Part shown: positions 33,800 to 43,498 of the stretch, in pieces
How the letters are laid out: each line of letters begins with the position of its first letter
How positions within the stretch are numbered: position 1 is the first letter of the stretch
Source of the DNA: Thermohalobaculum sp039026375
Lineage (GTDB): Bacteria; Pseudomonadota; Alphaproteobacteria; Rhodobacterales; Rhodobacteraceae
DNA: 64,000 bases
Assembly: GCA_039026375.1 (NCBI GenBank)
Contig: JBCCML010000003.1
Coordinates: forward strand, 62,001 to 126,000
Reading direction: 5' to 3'
Notes under the pieces: model-generated
Databases searched by the model: none
Seen by the model: only the letters and a program-made list of their open reading frames with translations
Told to the model about the DNA's origin: nothing
Translations under genes and position numbers: made by a program

Positions 33800-34738
33800 T
33801 TAATGGTCGTCGTCCTCCGCCTTGGATAATGCCAATGCGCGCGCATAAACCTGCCGTCTTGGCAGGCCAAGCGCGGTAGCAACCATTTGCGTCGCCATCT
33901 TCACCGAACTGGTCTGCAGCGCCTCAGCGAGTGCTTCGTCAAGCTGTTCGACAGCGGTCTGAGCCTCGGCTACCGCATCAGGCGGACCGACCAGCAAAAC
34001 GACCTCTCCCCGCGGCGGGTCTTCACGCGCCTCATCTGCTAGTTCAGAAAGAGATCCTCTGCGCACTTCTTCGTGCAGTTTCGTAAGCTCACGTGCAAGT
34101 GCTCCGCGTCTTTCGGTGCCCAGCACAGAAGCCATGTCAATTAGCGTGTCGAACGTACGCCTCGGTGACTCGTAGAACACCAGTGTTGCGGGCACATGCT
34201 TCAGCGCGGCGAGGGCATTTTGCCTTGCACCCTTCTTCGCCGGCAGAAAGCCAGCAAACATGAAACGATCTGTTGGCAAGCCGGCAACGGAAAGCGCGGT
34301 CAGAACGGCCGAGGCGCCAGGCAGCGCGATTACGGCATGGCCAGCTTCTTGTGCAGCCTCAACAAGACGGTAACCAGGATCAGCAACCAGGGGTGTGCCC
34401 GCGTCGGATGCATAAGCCACAGACCTACCCTCAGCCAACCAATCCAAGATCTGAGGTCTGCGGGCCGGTCCGTTCCGATCGTGATAACTAATCAGCGGGC
34501 GCGACCGCAGGTCGATCGCATGGATCGCAAGTAGCTGGCGCAACCTTCGGGTATCTTCGGCCGCAAGCACATCTGCCTGTCTCAGGACCTCTAAGGCACG
34601 CAACGTAACGTCATCAGCATTCCCGATGGGCGTCGCAACAAGATAAAGGCCGCTGGACAGTGGCGACACTGCTACACCGCTGCCTGGCTCCTTCGGCGCG
34701 CGCCCGTGGCGTCGTTTACTTTCACGACCCTCACTCAT
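33800..34738 (-). CDS. rsmI: 16S rRNA (cytidine(1402)-2'-O)-methyltransferase
   Basis: 312 residues from ATG 34738 (a TTG at 34747 would add three). The SAM-binding tetrapyrrole-methylase fold shows LYLVATPIGNADDVTLRAL, AAEDTRRLRQLL, the glycine-rich DAGTPLVADPGYRLV and ALPGASAVLTAL. A short helical extension follows the core. It methylates C1402 in the ribosomal P site. It is divergent from the PBP-activator gene, which is the usual arrangement. Confidence 0.94.
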   Translation of the reverse strand: MSEGRESKRRHGRAPKEPGSGVAVSPLSSGLYLVATPIGNADDVTLRALEVLRQADVLAAEDTRRLRQLLAIHAIDLRSRPLISYHDRNGPARRPQILDWLAEGRSVAYASDAGTPLVADPGYRLVEAAQEAGHAVIALPGASAVLTALSVAGLPTDRFMFAGFLPAKKGARQNALAALKHVPATLVFYESPRRTFDTLIDMASVLGTERRGALARELTKLHEEVRRGSLSELADEAREDPPRGEVVLLVGPPDAVAEAQTAVEQLDEALAEALQTSSVKMATQMVATALGLPRRQVYARALALSKAEDDDH

Positions 34739-34809
34739 AGGGTCCAACCCAAGGCAAGGGGGCGGCGAAGCCCAGTGACGCGGTAAGTCCAGTGGTTCGG
34801 GAGAGGGTC

Positions 34810-35997
34810 ATGTTGAGAGCATCAAGGTTTCGTCTGGCGGCGATCTTTCTCGGCGGTAGTTTGGCGGTGTCCGGTTGTACACCCACGGTAACAACGCAAG
34901 GCCCCCCAGCGCCAGGGCAAGGTGGTCAAAGCCCAACAGCAGCGGTGGAACGGGAGTTCGCGGCGGACCAGCAGGTGACCGTTGCATTGCTAGCACCGAG
35001 CTCCGCGCCCAGAGCGGCTGCAGTGGGCAAGGCGTTGGTAAACGCCGCGCGCATGGCGATGTCCGAACGCGCAGATCCACTGTTGCAGCTGCGCGTCTAC
35101 GATACCGGCGGGAATGTGACCCAGGCCCGACTTGCCGCAGAGAAAGCAATCAGTGATGGGGCGATGGTCATCCTGGGGCCACTTTTCGGCGCCAACGCCA
35201 AAGCAGTTGCTGAACCCGCTGCAACAGCCGGGGTCAAGGTCCTGTCTTTTTCGACTGATGCATCGGCGGCTGGAGACCCGGTCTATTTGACTGGCTTCTT
35301 GCCTGAAGTCGCCGCAGAAAGAATTGCTAACTTTGCGCGCGCTCGCGGCATGGGCAGCATCGGAGTGTTCTATCCCAATAACCCCTACGGCGCTGCGGCG
35401 AACACGGGCGTTGGACGAGCAGTTGGCACAAACGTGGTTGCCCGAGCCGAGTACCAGCGAACTAACGATGGCATCACCCAGGGCACCAGGGCATTCGCAG
35501 CGGATGCGCGCGCGTCAGGCGCTACGGCAGTTTTGATCGCGGATAGCGGCCAAGCTTTGAAGTACGTCGCAGCGTTGATGGAAAACTACGGAATCTCACC
35601 CAGACAGGTGAAGTACTTAGGCTTGGGCGAATGGAACTCTCGCGCCACGCTGACCGAACCAGCACTCCAAGGCGGTTGGTTCGCTGCACCTGACCCAACA
35701 GCCGTACGTGCTTTTGTGGAAAGGTACGAAGCAAACTTCGGATCAGTCCCTCCCTTGCAGGCCGTACTCGCATACGACGCTGTCAACATTGTCGCCGTCT
35801 TGACCGCAGAAGCCCGGGTAAGTGGCGCCCCCCCCTTCTCAACCGAAGCGTTAACACGTGGCCGCGGATTCAAAGGGGCCGTTGGCCCAGTAGCTTTGGG
35901 AAGCGACGGCATCGCCAGGCGCGGCATGGCCATACTTGAAGTCGGTGAAGGAGTATTCACCGTAGTTGACCCTGTCCCAGTGGGCGTCGGCTCCTGA
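34810..35997 (+). CDS. LpoA-like penicillin-binding protein activator, lipoprotein
   Basis: 395 residues from ATG 34810, with GAGAGGG upstream. The lipobox is LAVSGC (cysteine near residue 23). The mature part is a type 1 periplasmic binding protein fold (VTVALLAPSSAPRAAAVGKAL, MVILGPLFGANAKAVAEPA, IGVFYPNNPYG). Relatives next to rsmI are annotated as activators of peptidoglycan synthases. It is predicted to be anchored to the outer membrane. There is no TPR N-domain as in E. coli LpoA. Confidence 0.85.
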   Translation: MLRASRFRLAAIFLGGSLAVSGCTPTVTTQGPPAPGQGGQSPTAAVEREFAADQQVTVALLAPSSAPRAAAVGKALVNAARMAMSERADPLLQLRVYDTGGNVTQARLAAEKAISDGAMVILGPLFGANAKAVAEPAATAGVKVLSFSTDASAAGDPVYLTGFLPEVAAERIANFARARGMGSIGVFYPNNPYGAAANTGVGRAVGTNVVARAEYQRTNDGITQGTRAFAADARASGATAVLIADSGQALKYVAALMENYGISPRQVKYLGLGEWNSRATLTEPALQGGWFAAPDPTAVRAFVERYEANFGSVPPLQAVLAYDAVNIVAVLTAEARVSGAPPFSTEALTRGRGFKGAVGPVALGSDGIARRGMAILEVGEGVFTVVDPVPVGVGS

Positions 35998-36068
35998 GCG
36001 GGGCGCCCAGATTACAGGCTAAATCCCGGGTCGGTGTTGCGGAAGCCACCTTCGCCGGCCTGAGCCAT

Positions 36069-38816
36069 TTGATCGCCGACCCAGCGACGGTGGGGGATCA
36101 TCATGACTTGATCCACGCAGTTGACGAGGAGGCTGAAAAGTCAACCAATCCTGAGTCTCTCCGCAAAGCTGTTGTCGGCTTAGTCAGTGCCTTCCTAAAG
36201 ACCCACCGTACCAAGGTTCGTGAGGGATTGATCGCGACGCCCAATGCTGGGCTGCGCGTCGCCCGGTCGTTTGCCCACGTGACCGATTGTGCAGTGGCGG
36301 CGCTGGTCCACTTAGCCACAGAACATCTCCACCCCCAGCCAGTTCGGACGAAAGGACAGCACTTGGCTGTCATCGCAGTGGGCGGATATGGCCGGGGCGA
36401 GATGGCGCCGTTCTCAGATGTCGACCTGCTGTTCCTCACACCGTACAAACGGACGGCTTGGTCGGAGAGTGTCATTGAGAGCATTCTCTACTGCCTATGG
36501 GACCTGAAACTGAAGATTGGGCAATCGACGCGGTCAATCGATGATTGCCTCAGGCTTGCAGCCGAGGATCTGACCATTCGGACTGCGCTGCTGGAGCAGC
36601 GGTTCCTATGGGGAGATCCGGAGCCGTTTCACGAACTGGATCGTCGGCTTTGGGATGAGCTGTACCTCAAAACCGGCCCCGAGTTCGTCGAAGCAAAAAT
36701 GGAAGAGCGTGACACACGGCATACGCGACATGGCGGCACCAGGTATCTCGTCGAGCCCAATGTGAAGGAGTCCAAAGGCGGTCTACGTGACCTTCAAACA
36801 CTTCATTGGATCTCAAAGTACCTCTACCGAACCGGGACAGCTTGGCAACTGGTGGAGATGGGCGTTTTCGAGCACGACGAAGTGCAGCGCTTCGCGGACG
36901 CTTCCAAATTCATCTGGGCGGTTCGAAGTCACCTCCATGATCTGGCGGGTCGGGCGCAGGAGCAATTGACGTTCGACAGACAAGTCGAGATCGCGGGGCG
37001 CATGGGCTTTACGGACACGGATGGTCGCCGTGCAGTCGAACACTTCATGCAGACCTATTTTCGCCATGCGAAGGGCGTGGGCGATCTGACGCGGATCTTC
37101 TCTGCAGCCTTGGAAGCACAGCACGCCAAACCGCAGCCGGCGCTATCATTCCTGCTGAGGGCCCTTAGCTTCCGATCCGGCGCTACGGAAACAGACGGGC
37201 CATTTTCCGTTGTCGGGAATAGGCTGACCGTCCGAGACGATAGCGTCTTTGAGCAGGCGCCAATCAACATACTACGCCTGTTCTACGAAGCCGCCCGGAT
37301 GGACGCTGTCATTCATCCTGCAGCTCTGCGCTTGGTAACGCAAAGTCTCGACCTGATAGATGACAGACTGCGCCAAGACCCAGCTGCGGTGGCGATCTTC
37401 ATGGACATGCTGTGTGATGCAAAAAACGGCGAGTGGCTGTTGCGCCGCATGAACGAGACAGAGGTGCTTGGAAGGTTTGTCCCGGAATTTGAACGCATCG
37501 TCGCGATGATGCAATTCAACATGTACCACCACTATACTGTGGACGAACATACAATCCGGACGATCGGGGTCCTGAACGAGATCGAGAGCCGTGAGGCAGA
37601 GGACCTGCATCCGGTCTCTACCGAGATCATGATAGGTGGCGTCAATCGCCGGGTGCTCTACACGGCACTGCTGTGCCACGACATCGGAAAGGGCGACAAA
37701 CGCGATCACTCCGAATTCGGCGCGGAATTGGCAGCTGCAATTGGCCCTAGGCTGGGCCTGGACGCAGCAGAGATCGAAACTGTCGTCTGGCTTGTACGTC
37801 ATCACCTGCTGATGTCGGACACGGCTCAGAAGCGCGATATCAACGACCCGCGCACCATCGAAGACTTCGCCCAGATCGTCCAAAGCCCCCAAAGGCTGAG
37901 ACTGCTGATGGTCCTGACGGTTTGCGACATTCGTGGCGTTGGGCCGAATGTCTGGAATAACTGGAAAGCACAGCTGCTGCGGAACCTCTACTGGGATACA
38001 AGGGACGTACTGACTGGCGGGGCTGAAAACGCGACGCGCGAACATCGCGTGAAACTTGCCCGCAGCGACCTGGCCGAAGAATTGGAAGGCTGGATACCGT
38101 CGGCAGTCCAGGCAGAGCTCTCCAAGCACTATCCGCAGTATTGGATGGGCCTAGACACACCCACCCACAAGATCTTTGCAGAACTATCTCAGACCATCGG
38201 CGACGCTCCGATGACCAGCCGCTTTCTGCCCTCGACAAAGCGGGATGCGACTAAGGCCTGTCTGTACATGTCAGATCACCCTGGCCTCTTCGCAAGGATG
38301 GCGGGCGCATTCGCGATCGCAGGAGCCAGCGTTGTCGACGCGCGCAGTTACACGACCAACGATGGGATGGCGACCTCGGTCTTTTGGCTGCAGGATCAGG
38401 ACGGCAACGCTTATGAGGAAGCACGACTTCCCAAGTTGCGCACCACGATTGAGAAAACCTTGAAGGGCGAAATGATTGCCCGGACCGAGATAGCAGAGCG
38501 ACGTCACGTTCGCCCACGTGAAAGTCAGTTTACCGTTCCGCCACGCATTGTCTTCGACAACGACGCTTCGGATGTCTACACGGTGATCGAAGTCAACGCC
38601 CGTGATCGGCTGGGCTTGCTGCACGAACTGACCCGAACACTCGCCGGTCTTAACGTGAACATCTTTTCGGCCATCATCGCCACTTACGGCGAGCAAGCTG
38701 TGGATGTGTTCTATGCCAAAGACCTGTTTGGCCACAAAATCCGCTCGAAGAACAAATTGGCGCAGATCGAGCGACATCTGATCAATGCGATCCAGGGTGT
38801 CGGGCGAAGCAGTTAA
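36069..38816 (+). CDS. glnD: PII uridylyltransferase / uridylyl-removing enzyme
   Basis: 915 residues. The start is uncertain: TTG 36069 is the first in frame and GTG 36090 is an alternative. The nucleotidyltransferase motif GGYGRGEMAPFSDVDLLFL, the HD-domain LLCHDIGKGDKRDHSEFGAEL and two C-terminal ACT domains (beginning CLYMSDHPGLFARMAGAFA and VIEVNARDRLGLLHELTRTL) are all present and in order. It uridylylates PII according to glutamine level, so it controls nitrogen uptake, including Amt proteins such as the one at the window end. murJ follows after 78 bases. Confidence 0.96.
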   Translation: MIADPATVGDHHDLIHAVDEEAEKSTNPESLRKAVVGLVSAFLKTHRTKVREGLIATPNAGLRVARSFAHVTDCAVAALVHLATEHLHPQPVRTKGQHLAVIAVGGYGRGEMAPFSDVDLLFLTPYKRTAWSESVIESILYCLWDLKLKIGQSTRSIDDCLRLAAEDLTIRTALLEQRFLWGDPEPFHELDRRLWDELYLKTGPEFVEAKMEERDTRHTRHGGTRYLVEPNVKESKGGLRDLQTLHWISKYLYRTGTAWQLVEMGVFEHDEVQRFADASKFIWAVRSHLHDLAGRAQEQLTFDRQVEIAGRMGFTDTDGRRAVEHFMQTYFRHAKGVGDLTRIFSAALEAQHAKPQPALSFLLRALSFRSGATETDGPFSVVGNRLTVRDDSVFEQAPINILRLFYEAARMDAVIHPAALRLVTQSLDLIDDRLRQDPAAVAIFMDMLCDAKNGEWLLRRMNETEVLGRFVPEFERIVAMMQFNMYHHYTVDEHTIRTIGVLNEIESREAEDLHPVSTEIMIGGVNRRVLYTALLCHDIGKGDKRDHSEFGAELAAAIGPRLGLDAAEIETVVWLVRHHLLMSDTAQKRDINDPRTIEDFAQIVQSPQRLRLLMVLTVCDIRGVGPNVWNNWKAQLLRNLYWDTRDVLTGGAENATREHRVKLARSDLAEELEGWIPSAVQAELSKHYPQYWMGLDTPTHKIFAELSQTIGDAPMTSRFLPSTKRDATKACLYMSDHPGLFARMAGAFAIAGASVVDARSYTTNDGMATSVFWLQDQDGNAYEEARLPKLRTTIEKTLKGEMIARTEIAERRHVRPRESQFTVPPRIVFDNDASDVYTVIEVNARDRLGLLHELTRTLAGLNVNIFSAIIATYGEQAVDVFYAKDLFGHKIRSKNKLAQIERHLINAIQGVGRSS

Positions 38817-38894
38817 ACACGGGTTCCAGCAGGCATCTGGTCCTTCCCTAAGCACGCTCCGCGGCGTAGCATCGCGGCCGTGCCGGAGACCTGA

Positions 38895-40466
38895 ATGACC
38901 AGCCGTCCCAACCGTATTCTACGCAGTTTCGCGACCGTTGGCGGATGGACCATGGCCAGCCGGGTTCTGGGGTTTCTGCGCGACATCGCAATGGCCACGA
39001 TAGTCGGGACAGGCCCGCTGGCCGAGGCCTTCTTTGTCGCCTTTCGTCTGCCCAACATGTTCCGCCGCTTCTTTGCAGAAGGCGCGTTCAACACAGCCTT
39101 TGTCCCGATGTTTGCCGCGCGCTTGGAAGAAGGTGGCAAAGATCAGGCAAAAGAATTTGCGCAACAGGCGATCTCGGGGCTCTTTGCAGCGCTGTTGATC
39201 CTCACCCTATTGGCTCAACTAGCAACACCATGGCTGGTTTGGGCACTTGCTTCAGGTTTCGATGCCGAACGTCAGGCGCTTGCGGAAACATTCACAAGGA
39301 TTGTCTTTCCTTACATTGTTTTCATCTCCCTGGCGGCGTTGTTCTCGGGCGTACTAAACGCCTTTGGAAGGTTTGCCGCCGCCGCCGCCGCCCCTGTGCT
39401 GCTGAATGTCATCTGGATCGCGGCATTGGGACTGGCCTGGGCTGCAGGATGGGATGTCGGCCTGACGCTTTCCTGGGCCATTTTTGCAGCAGGCCTCGCC
39501 CAGCTGGCACTGGTCTGGATGGCTGCCAAAAGGCTGGGCTTGGGGCTTTTGCCCCGCCGCCCAAGACTGACCCCCCAGATGAAACGACTTGTCGTGGTCG
39601 GCATTCCGGCGGCGTTGGCGGGTGGCGTCATGCAGATCAACCTGTTGGTCGGAACACAGGTCGCCAGCTATTTCGAGGGCGCCGTCGCTTGGCTTTGGAT
39701 GGCGGACCGCGTTTATCAACTACCGCTTGGCGCCATCGGTGTGGCGATCGGCGTTGTTCTCCTTCCAGAGCTTGCAAGAAGGTTCAGAGCAGGAGATGCC
39801 GAGGGTACCGCACATGCCATGAACCGCGCCGGTGAGTTCTCCCTGGTATTCACATTGCCCTCAGCAGTGGCTTTGGTACTGGTGCCCCAGACCATTGTGA
39901 CGGCGCTTTTTGAGCGCGGGGCGTTCACAGCTGAGGATAGCGCACAAACAGCGCTTGCGCTTGCAGTTTACGGTGTCGGATTGCCGACCTTTGTGCTGCA
40001 GAAGGTCCTTCAGCCAGCGTTCTTTGCCCGTGAAGACACCCGCACCCCACTGCGTTACGCCATGATATCCATGGTGATCAACTTGGTGGTCGCGATCGGA
40101 TTGGCGCCTGTGATCGGCTTCCTAGCTGCGGCAATGGCCACAACGCTTGCAGGCGCTGCAAACCTTTGGCTGCTTTGGCGCGGGGTTCAGCGGTTGTCAC
40201 CGGAGTACATGATGGATGCTCAACTCGCTTCGCGCCTGCCTCGGATCGCCTTGGCAAGCTTAGGCATGGGCGCCGTCATTCTCGGAATCGCACACGGCCT
40301 AGAGTATCTGCTTCCCGGTTGGGCAGGAGTCACAGTGATCGCCGTGGTTACCGGAGGCATGGTCTCCTACGGTGTTTTTGGCTTCGCGTTGGGTGCATTC
40401 AGCATATCAGAGCTCAAAAGCGCATTACGGCGAAGCAAGCGCCAACCTGAAGGACGTGAACCGTGA
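38895..40466 (+). CDS. murJ: Lipid II flippase MurJ
   Basis: 523 residues with about 14 membrane helices. The N-terminal RSFATVGGWTMASRVLGFLRDI, then AFFVAFRLPNMFRRFFAEGAF and the later ALFERGAFTAEDS are hallmark MurJ/MviN segments. It moves lipid II across the inner membrane for peptidoglycan growth. It is located between glnD and a patatin-like gene, which overlaps it by four bases. Confidence 0.96.
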   Translation: MTSRPNRILRSFATVGGWTMASRVLGFLRDIAMATIVGTGPLAEAFFVAFRLPNMFRRFFAEGAFNTAFVPMFAARLEEGGKDQAKEFAQQAISGLFAALLILTLLAQLATPWLVWALASGFDAERQALAETFTRIVFPYIVFISLAALFSGVLNAFGRFAAAAAAPVLLNVIWIAALGLAWAAGWDVGLTLSWAIFAAGLAQLALVWMAAKRLGLGLLPRRPRLTPQMKRLVVVGIPAALAGGVMQINLLVGTQVASYFEGAVAWLWMADRVYQLPLGAIGVAIGVVLLPELARRFRAGDAEGTAHAMNRAGEFSLVFTLPSAVALVLVPQTIVTALFERGAFTAEDSAQTALALAVYGVGLPTFVLQKVLQPAFFAREDTRTPLRYAMISMVINLVVAIGLAPVIGFLAAAMATTLAGAANLWLLWRGVQRLSPEYMMDAQLASRLPRIALASLGMGAVILGIAHGLEYLLPGWAGVTVIAVVTGGMVSYGVFGFALGAFSISELKSALRRSKRQPEGREP

Positions 40467-41650
40467 GAAAAGTTTGCCTCGTCCTTTTTATGTTGGGGTT
40501 CCTGGCTGGTTGTCTGGGCGAGCGCCCGTTCCCGGCCCCACCCTCAGACCGGTACACGCTGGCGAAAATACCGGGTTTTCCCAACGCTCGTTTTTGGGGG
40601 GATGTGCCACCACCCCGGGCGGCAGAAGAATTGGCACTTCTGTCTCAACAGATAGGTCAGCGCATCCGGGACGAAGGTAAGCAACCAAATGGCGGTCGTA
40701 TCGACATCCTTGTGCTCTCTGGTGGCGGATCAGACGGCGCCTACGGGGCCGGGCTACTTAACGGCTGGACCGCGCGCGGTGATCGACCAGAATTTGGATT
40801 GGTTACTGGCATCTCTACCGGCGCCTTGATCGCGCCCTATGCCTTTGTGGGCAAACGCTTCGATCCTGAACTCGAGCGCTTCTACACGAACACCAAGACC
40901 GAGGATGTCCTGGTTCTAACGCTGTTCAAGACACTTACGGGACAAGCGCTTGGACTAGCGGACAATGCAGGCTTCGTTGCGGCGGTGGACCAAGGCCTGA
41001 CAACCCAATTGATCCGAGATATTGCGGCCGAGCATCGCAAAGGCCGGCGTCTGTGGGTTGGGACCACCAACCTTGACGCGCAGCGGCCTGTAATCTGGAA
41101 CATCAGTGCCATTGCAGCCACTGGACGACCGGAAGCTCGCGAACTCATTCGAGATGTCTTGGTTGCGTCAGCATCCATTCCGGGCGCCTTCTCGCCTCAA
41201 TTGATCGAAGTCGAGATCGACGGCCAGCGCTTTACCGAAATGCATGTAGACGGCGGCGTGAGCAGACAGCTGTTCCTGTACCCAATCGATTTGGACTTGG
41301 GAGAGTACACCGATCGAGGGCCCAACCAGATGCGGCCAGGAACGATCTATGTCATTAGAAACACCCTCTTAGATCCTACCTACGAGGGCGTGCCGCCGCG
41401 CGTTCTAGAGATCACGGCGCGATCGGTTTCGACGCTGATAAAGTACTCCGGTGTTGCCGATGTCGAGATCATCCGCGCTCAAGCGTTGGACGACGGTTTT
41501 GGCCTGAAGCTTACGGCTGTACCTCCCGAGTTCACCGCAAAGGAGACGGAGTTGTTCGACCCTGCCTATATGCGGGCGCTTTACGATGTAGGCTATGGCC
41601 TTATGGTGGATGGGAACCCGTGGACCGAGGCCGTGCCCAGAGCGCCCTAA
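40463..41650 (+). CDS. Patatin-like phospholipase, probable lipoprotein
   Basis: 395 residues from GTG 40463, overlapping the murJ stop. A lipoprotein signal is likely (VLFMLGFLAGC, cysteine at 17). The patatin features are present: an oxyanion loop LVLSGGGSDGAYGAGLL, the serine elbow GISTGA (GxSxG) and the dyad aspartate in HVDGGVS. It should hydrolyse acyl esters at a membrane surface. The stop lies in a GCGCCCTAAAGGGCGC palindrome shared with the convergent hisG stop. Confidence 0.87.
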   Translation: MRKVCLVLFMLGFLAGCLGERPFPAPPSDRYTLAKIPGFPNARFWGDVPPPRAAEELALLSQQIGQRIRDEGKQPNGGRIDILVLSGGGSDGAYGAGLLNGWTARGDRPEFGLVTGISTGALIAPYAFVGKRFDPELERFYTNTKTEDVLVLTLFKTLTGQALGLADNAGFVAAVDQGLTTQLIRDIAAEHRKGRRLWVGTTNLDAQRPVIWNISAIAATGRPEARELIRDVLVASASIPGAFSPQLIEVEIDGQRFTEMHVDGGVSRQLFLYPIDLDLGEYTDRGPNQMRPGTIYVIRNTLLDPTYEGVPPRVLEITARSVSTLIKYSGVADVEIIRAQALDDGFGLKLTAVPPEFTAKETELFDPAYMRALYDVGYGLMVDGNPWTEAVPRAP

Positions 41651-42354
41651 AGGGCGCCCGACGCTTCCAACCGATCGCGCAACACTGCAAGGCTGGAGCG
41701 AGCCAGATCCGACCATTCTGCGGTGACGCTTTCCGCCAAGACGGCTTGGCTTTCCAAAATCAAGCCATCGTCAAGCTGCTTCAGGTGATTGGCTCTTAGG
41801 GTGTCACCGGTTGAGGTGATGTCAGCTATAGCCTCTGCAGCCAGATTCTTCGGCGCAGCCTCAGTCGCACCTTGGCTGTCTACCAACCGGTAATCAGCGA
41901 CCCCGTGCTTCTGAAAGAAGGCGCGAACCAGGTTGTGATACTTGGTGGCCACGCGCAAAGCATGCCCGTGAAACTGACGAAACTGCGCCGCGACCTCATC
42001 CAGATCATGCATCGATTCCACGTCGATCCAGACCTTCGGCACCGCCACGATCAGATCAGCGTGACCGAAACCGCACTTGGTGAGGATGCTTATCAGTTCG
42101 TTGCGCGAGGTCAGGCGCTCTCGGATCAGGTCCTCGCCAGTCACACCTAAGTGGACTCTTCCGGCCGCAAGTTCGCGCGGCACTTCACCGGCCGACATCA
42201 TCACGACGTCTAGACCGTCAAGGCCCGTTGCCTGAGCAGAGTATTCCCTGTCGGTGCCATCCCGAAAGATCTCGATCCCAAGGCCCGCAAACCAGGCAAT
42301 CGTGTCCGCCTGCAAACGGCCCTTTGAAGGTAAGGCTAGGGACAGTCCAGTCAT
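41647..42354 (-). CDS. hisG: ATP phosphoribosyltransferase catalytic subunit, short form
   Basis: 235 residues: LSLALPSKGRLQADTIAWFA at the start, VGVTGEDLIRERL, and the PRPP loop region DITSTGDTLRANHLK. It lacks the C-terminal regulatory domain of long HisG, so it needs HisZ, which is encoded directly upstream in the same operon with a four-base overlap. First step of histidine synthesis. Confidence 0.94.
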   Translation of the reverse strand: MTGLSLALPSKGRLQADTIAWFAGLGIEIFRDGTDREYSAQATGLDGLDVVMMSAGEVPRELAAGRVHLGVTGEDLIRERLTSRNELISILTKCGFGHADLIVAVPKVWIDVESMHDLDEVAAQFRQFHGHALRVATKYHNLVRAFFQKHGVADYRLVDSQGATEAAPKNLAAEAIADITSTGDTLRANHLKQLDDGLILESQAVLAESVTAEWSDLARSSLAVLRDRLEASGAL

Positions 42355-43496
42355 GTCAGTGCCGACAAAACCGCTTCAGGCCGGATCATCCCGCCGACCG
42401 CTGGAACGGGGTGCGTGGCACCTAGTTTGGCGGTCATTGAATCGTACCGGCCGCCACCTGACAGTGGGGGATGCGCCTGCTGCCCCTTCGCTCGTATCTC
42501 GAAGACAAAACCGTCATAGTATTCAAGGTTGCGGCCGAAACTTGCATCAAACTGGATTTGCGCAGGGTCGATACCCTGTTTGGACAAGCCCTCTAGGCGC
42601 TCGTCAAACCGATCGACGGCGGTCGCCAGCGCACCACCGATCTCGCCTGTCAACGCCCGCATTTGGGTGCCGGCCTGGACCGCTGGTCCGGCGATCGCCA
42701 GCATCGCATCAATAAGATCGGCTGCGGACTGTTCCATAGGCGGGTCAGCTTTTGCCATTGACAGCGACACTGCGCGTTCTTGGATCTCATCCAACCGGCG
42801 CAGCCCAATGAATTCCCCTTCCGCGCGCGCGCGGTCGCTCAGCCAGTCCGGGGCAGCCCCAGGCGCCACAGCTTCCAGCAACTCTATTCTCGCGGCGCTA
42901 TCGGAAGGCGGCATTACAGATCGTTTCACCAGATCTTGAAAACGTGAGGGGCGCCAAAAGTGACGGAGCAAATCCGCACGACGTCGATCCGGCATCTCCA
43001 AGCTGCCCAAAAGCGCGAAGGGAACAGAAAGATCTCCAATCGTCATCTCGACTTCATGAAGGCCAAGCTCCCTAAGCCCTCCGATTAACGTGGTCAGCGC
43101 CAGAATATCTGCAGCCGTGGTATCCGCTTCCCCGAAGCTCTCGATCCCAGCCTGGATGTATTCTACAGGTCGACCAAGGCCGGGCTGTTGACGACGAAAC
43201 ACCGGTCCTTGGTAGGCGTAAGCACCTGCCGTATCCCAACCATTCTCCCCATGGATCAGTGCGACGGGCACGGTGAAGTCTGGTCTCAGGCATAGTTCGT
43301 TGCCACGCTCAGCATCCGGGAAGAGAAAGGCCCTTGCCCGCAGGTCCTCTCCATAAAGGCTTAACAACGTCTCGCCTAAGTAAAGATGCGGTGGCGAAAC
43401 GGCGGTGTAGCCACACAATTCAAAGTGCGCGCTCAGCGTCTTCAGCGACGTATCCAGCTGACGCTGAACCAAACCCGTTCGAGGGCGGCCAAGCAT
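42351..43496 (-). CDS. hisZ: ATP phosphoribosyltransferase regulatory subunit HisZ
   Basis: 381 residues from ATG 43496, two bases after the hisS stop. It resembles a histidyl-tRNA synthetase catalytic core (LSAHFELCGYTAVSPPHLYL, LCLRPDFTVPVAL, RRQQPGLGRPVEYIQAGIE) without the anticodon-binding domain. It joins short HisG to form the active and histidine-sensitive enzyme. The motif-3-like end is HPPLSGGGRYDSMTAKLG. Confidence 0.92.
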   Translation of the reverse strand: MLGRPRTGLVQRQLDTSLKTLSAHFELCGYTAVSPPHLYLGETLLSLYGEDLRARAFLFPDAERGNELCLRPDFTVPVALIHGENGWDTAGAYAYQGPVFRRQQPGLGRPVEYIQAGIESFGEADTTAADILALTTLIGGLRELGLHEVEMTIGDLSVPFALLGSLEMPDRRRADLLRHFWRPSRFQDLVKRSVMPPSDSAARIELLEAVAPGAAPDWLSDRARAEGEFIGLRRLDEIQERAVSLSMAKADPPMEQSAADLIDAMLAIAGPAVQAGTQMRALTGEIGGALATAVDRFDERLEGLSKQGIDPAQIQFDASFGRNLEYYDGFVFEIRAKGQQAHPPLSGGGRYDSMTAKLGATHPVPAVGGMIRPEAVLSALT

Positions 43497-43498
43497 TC

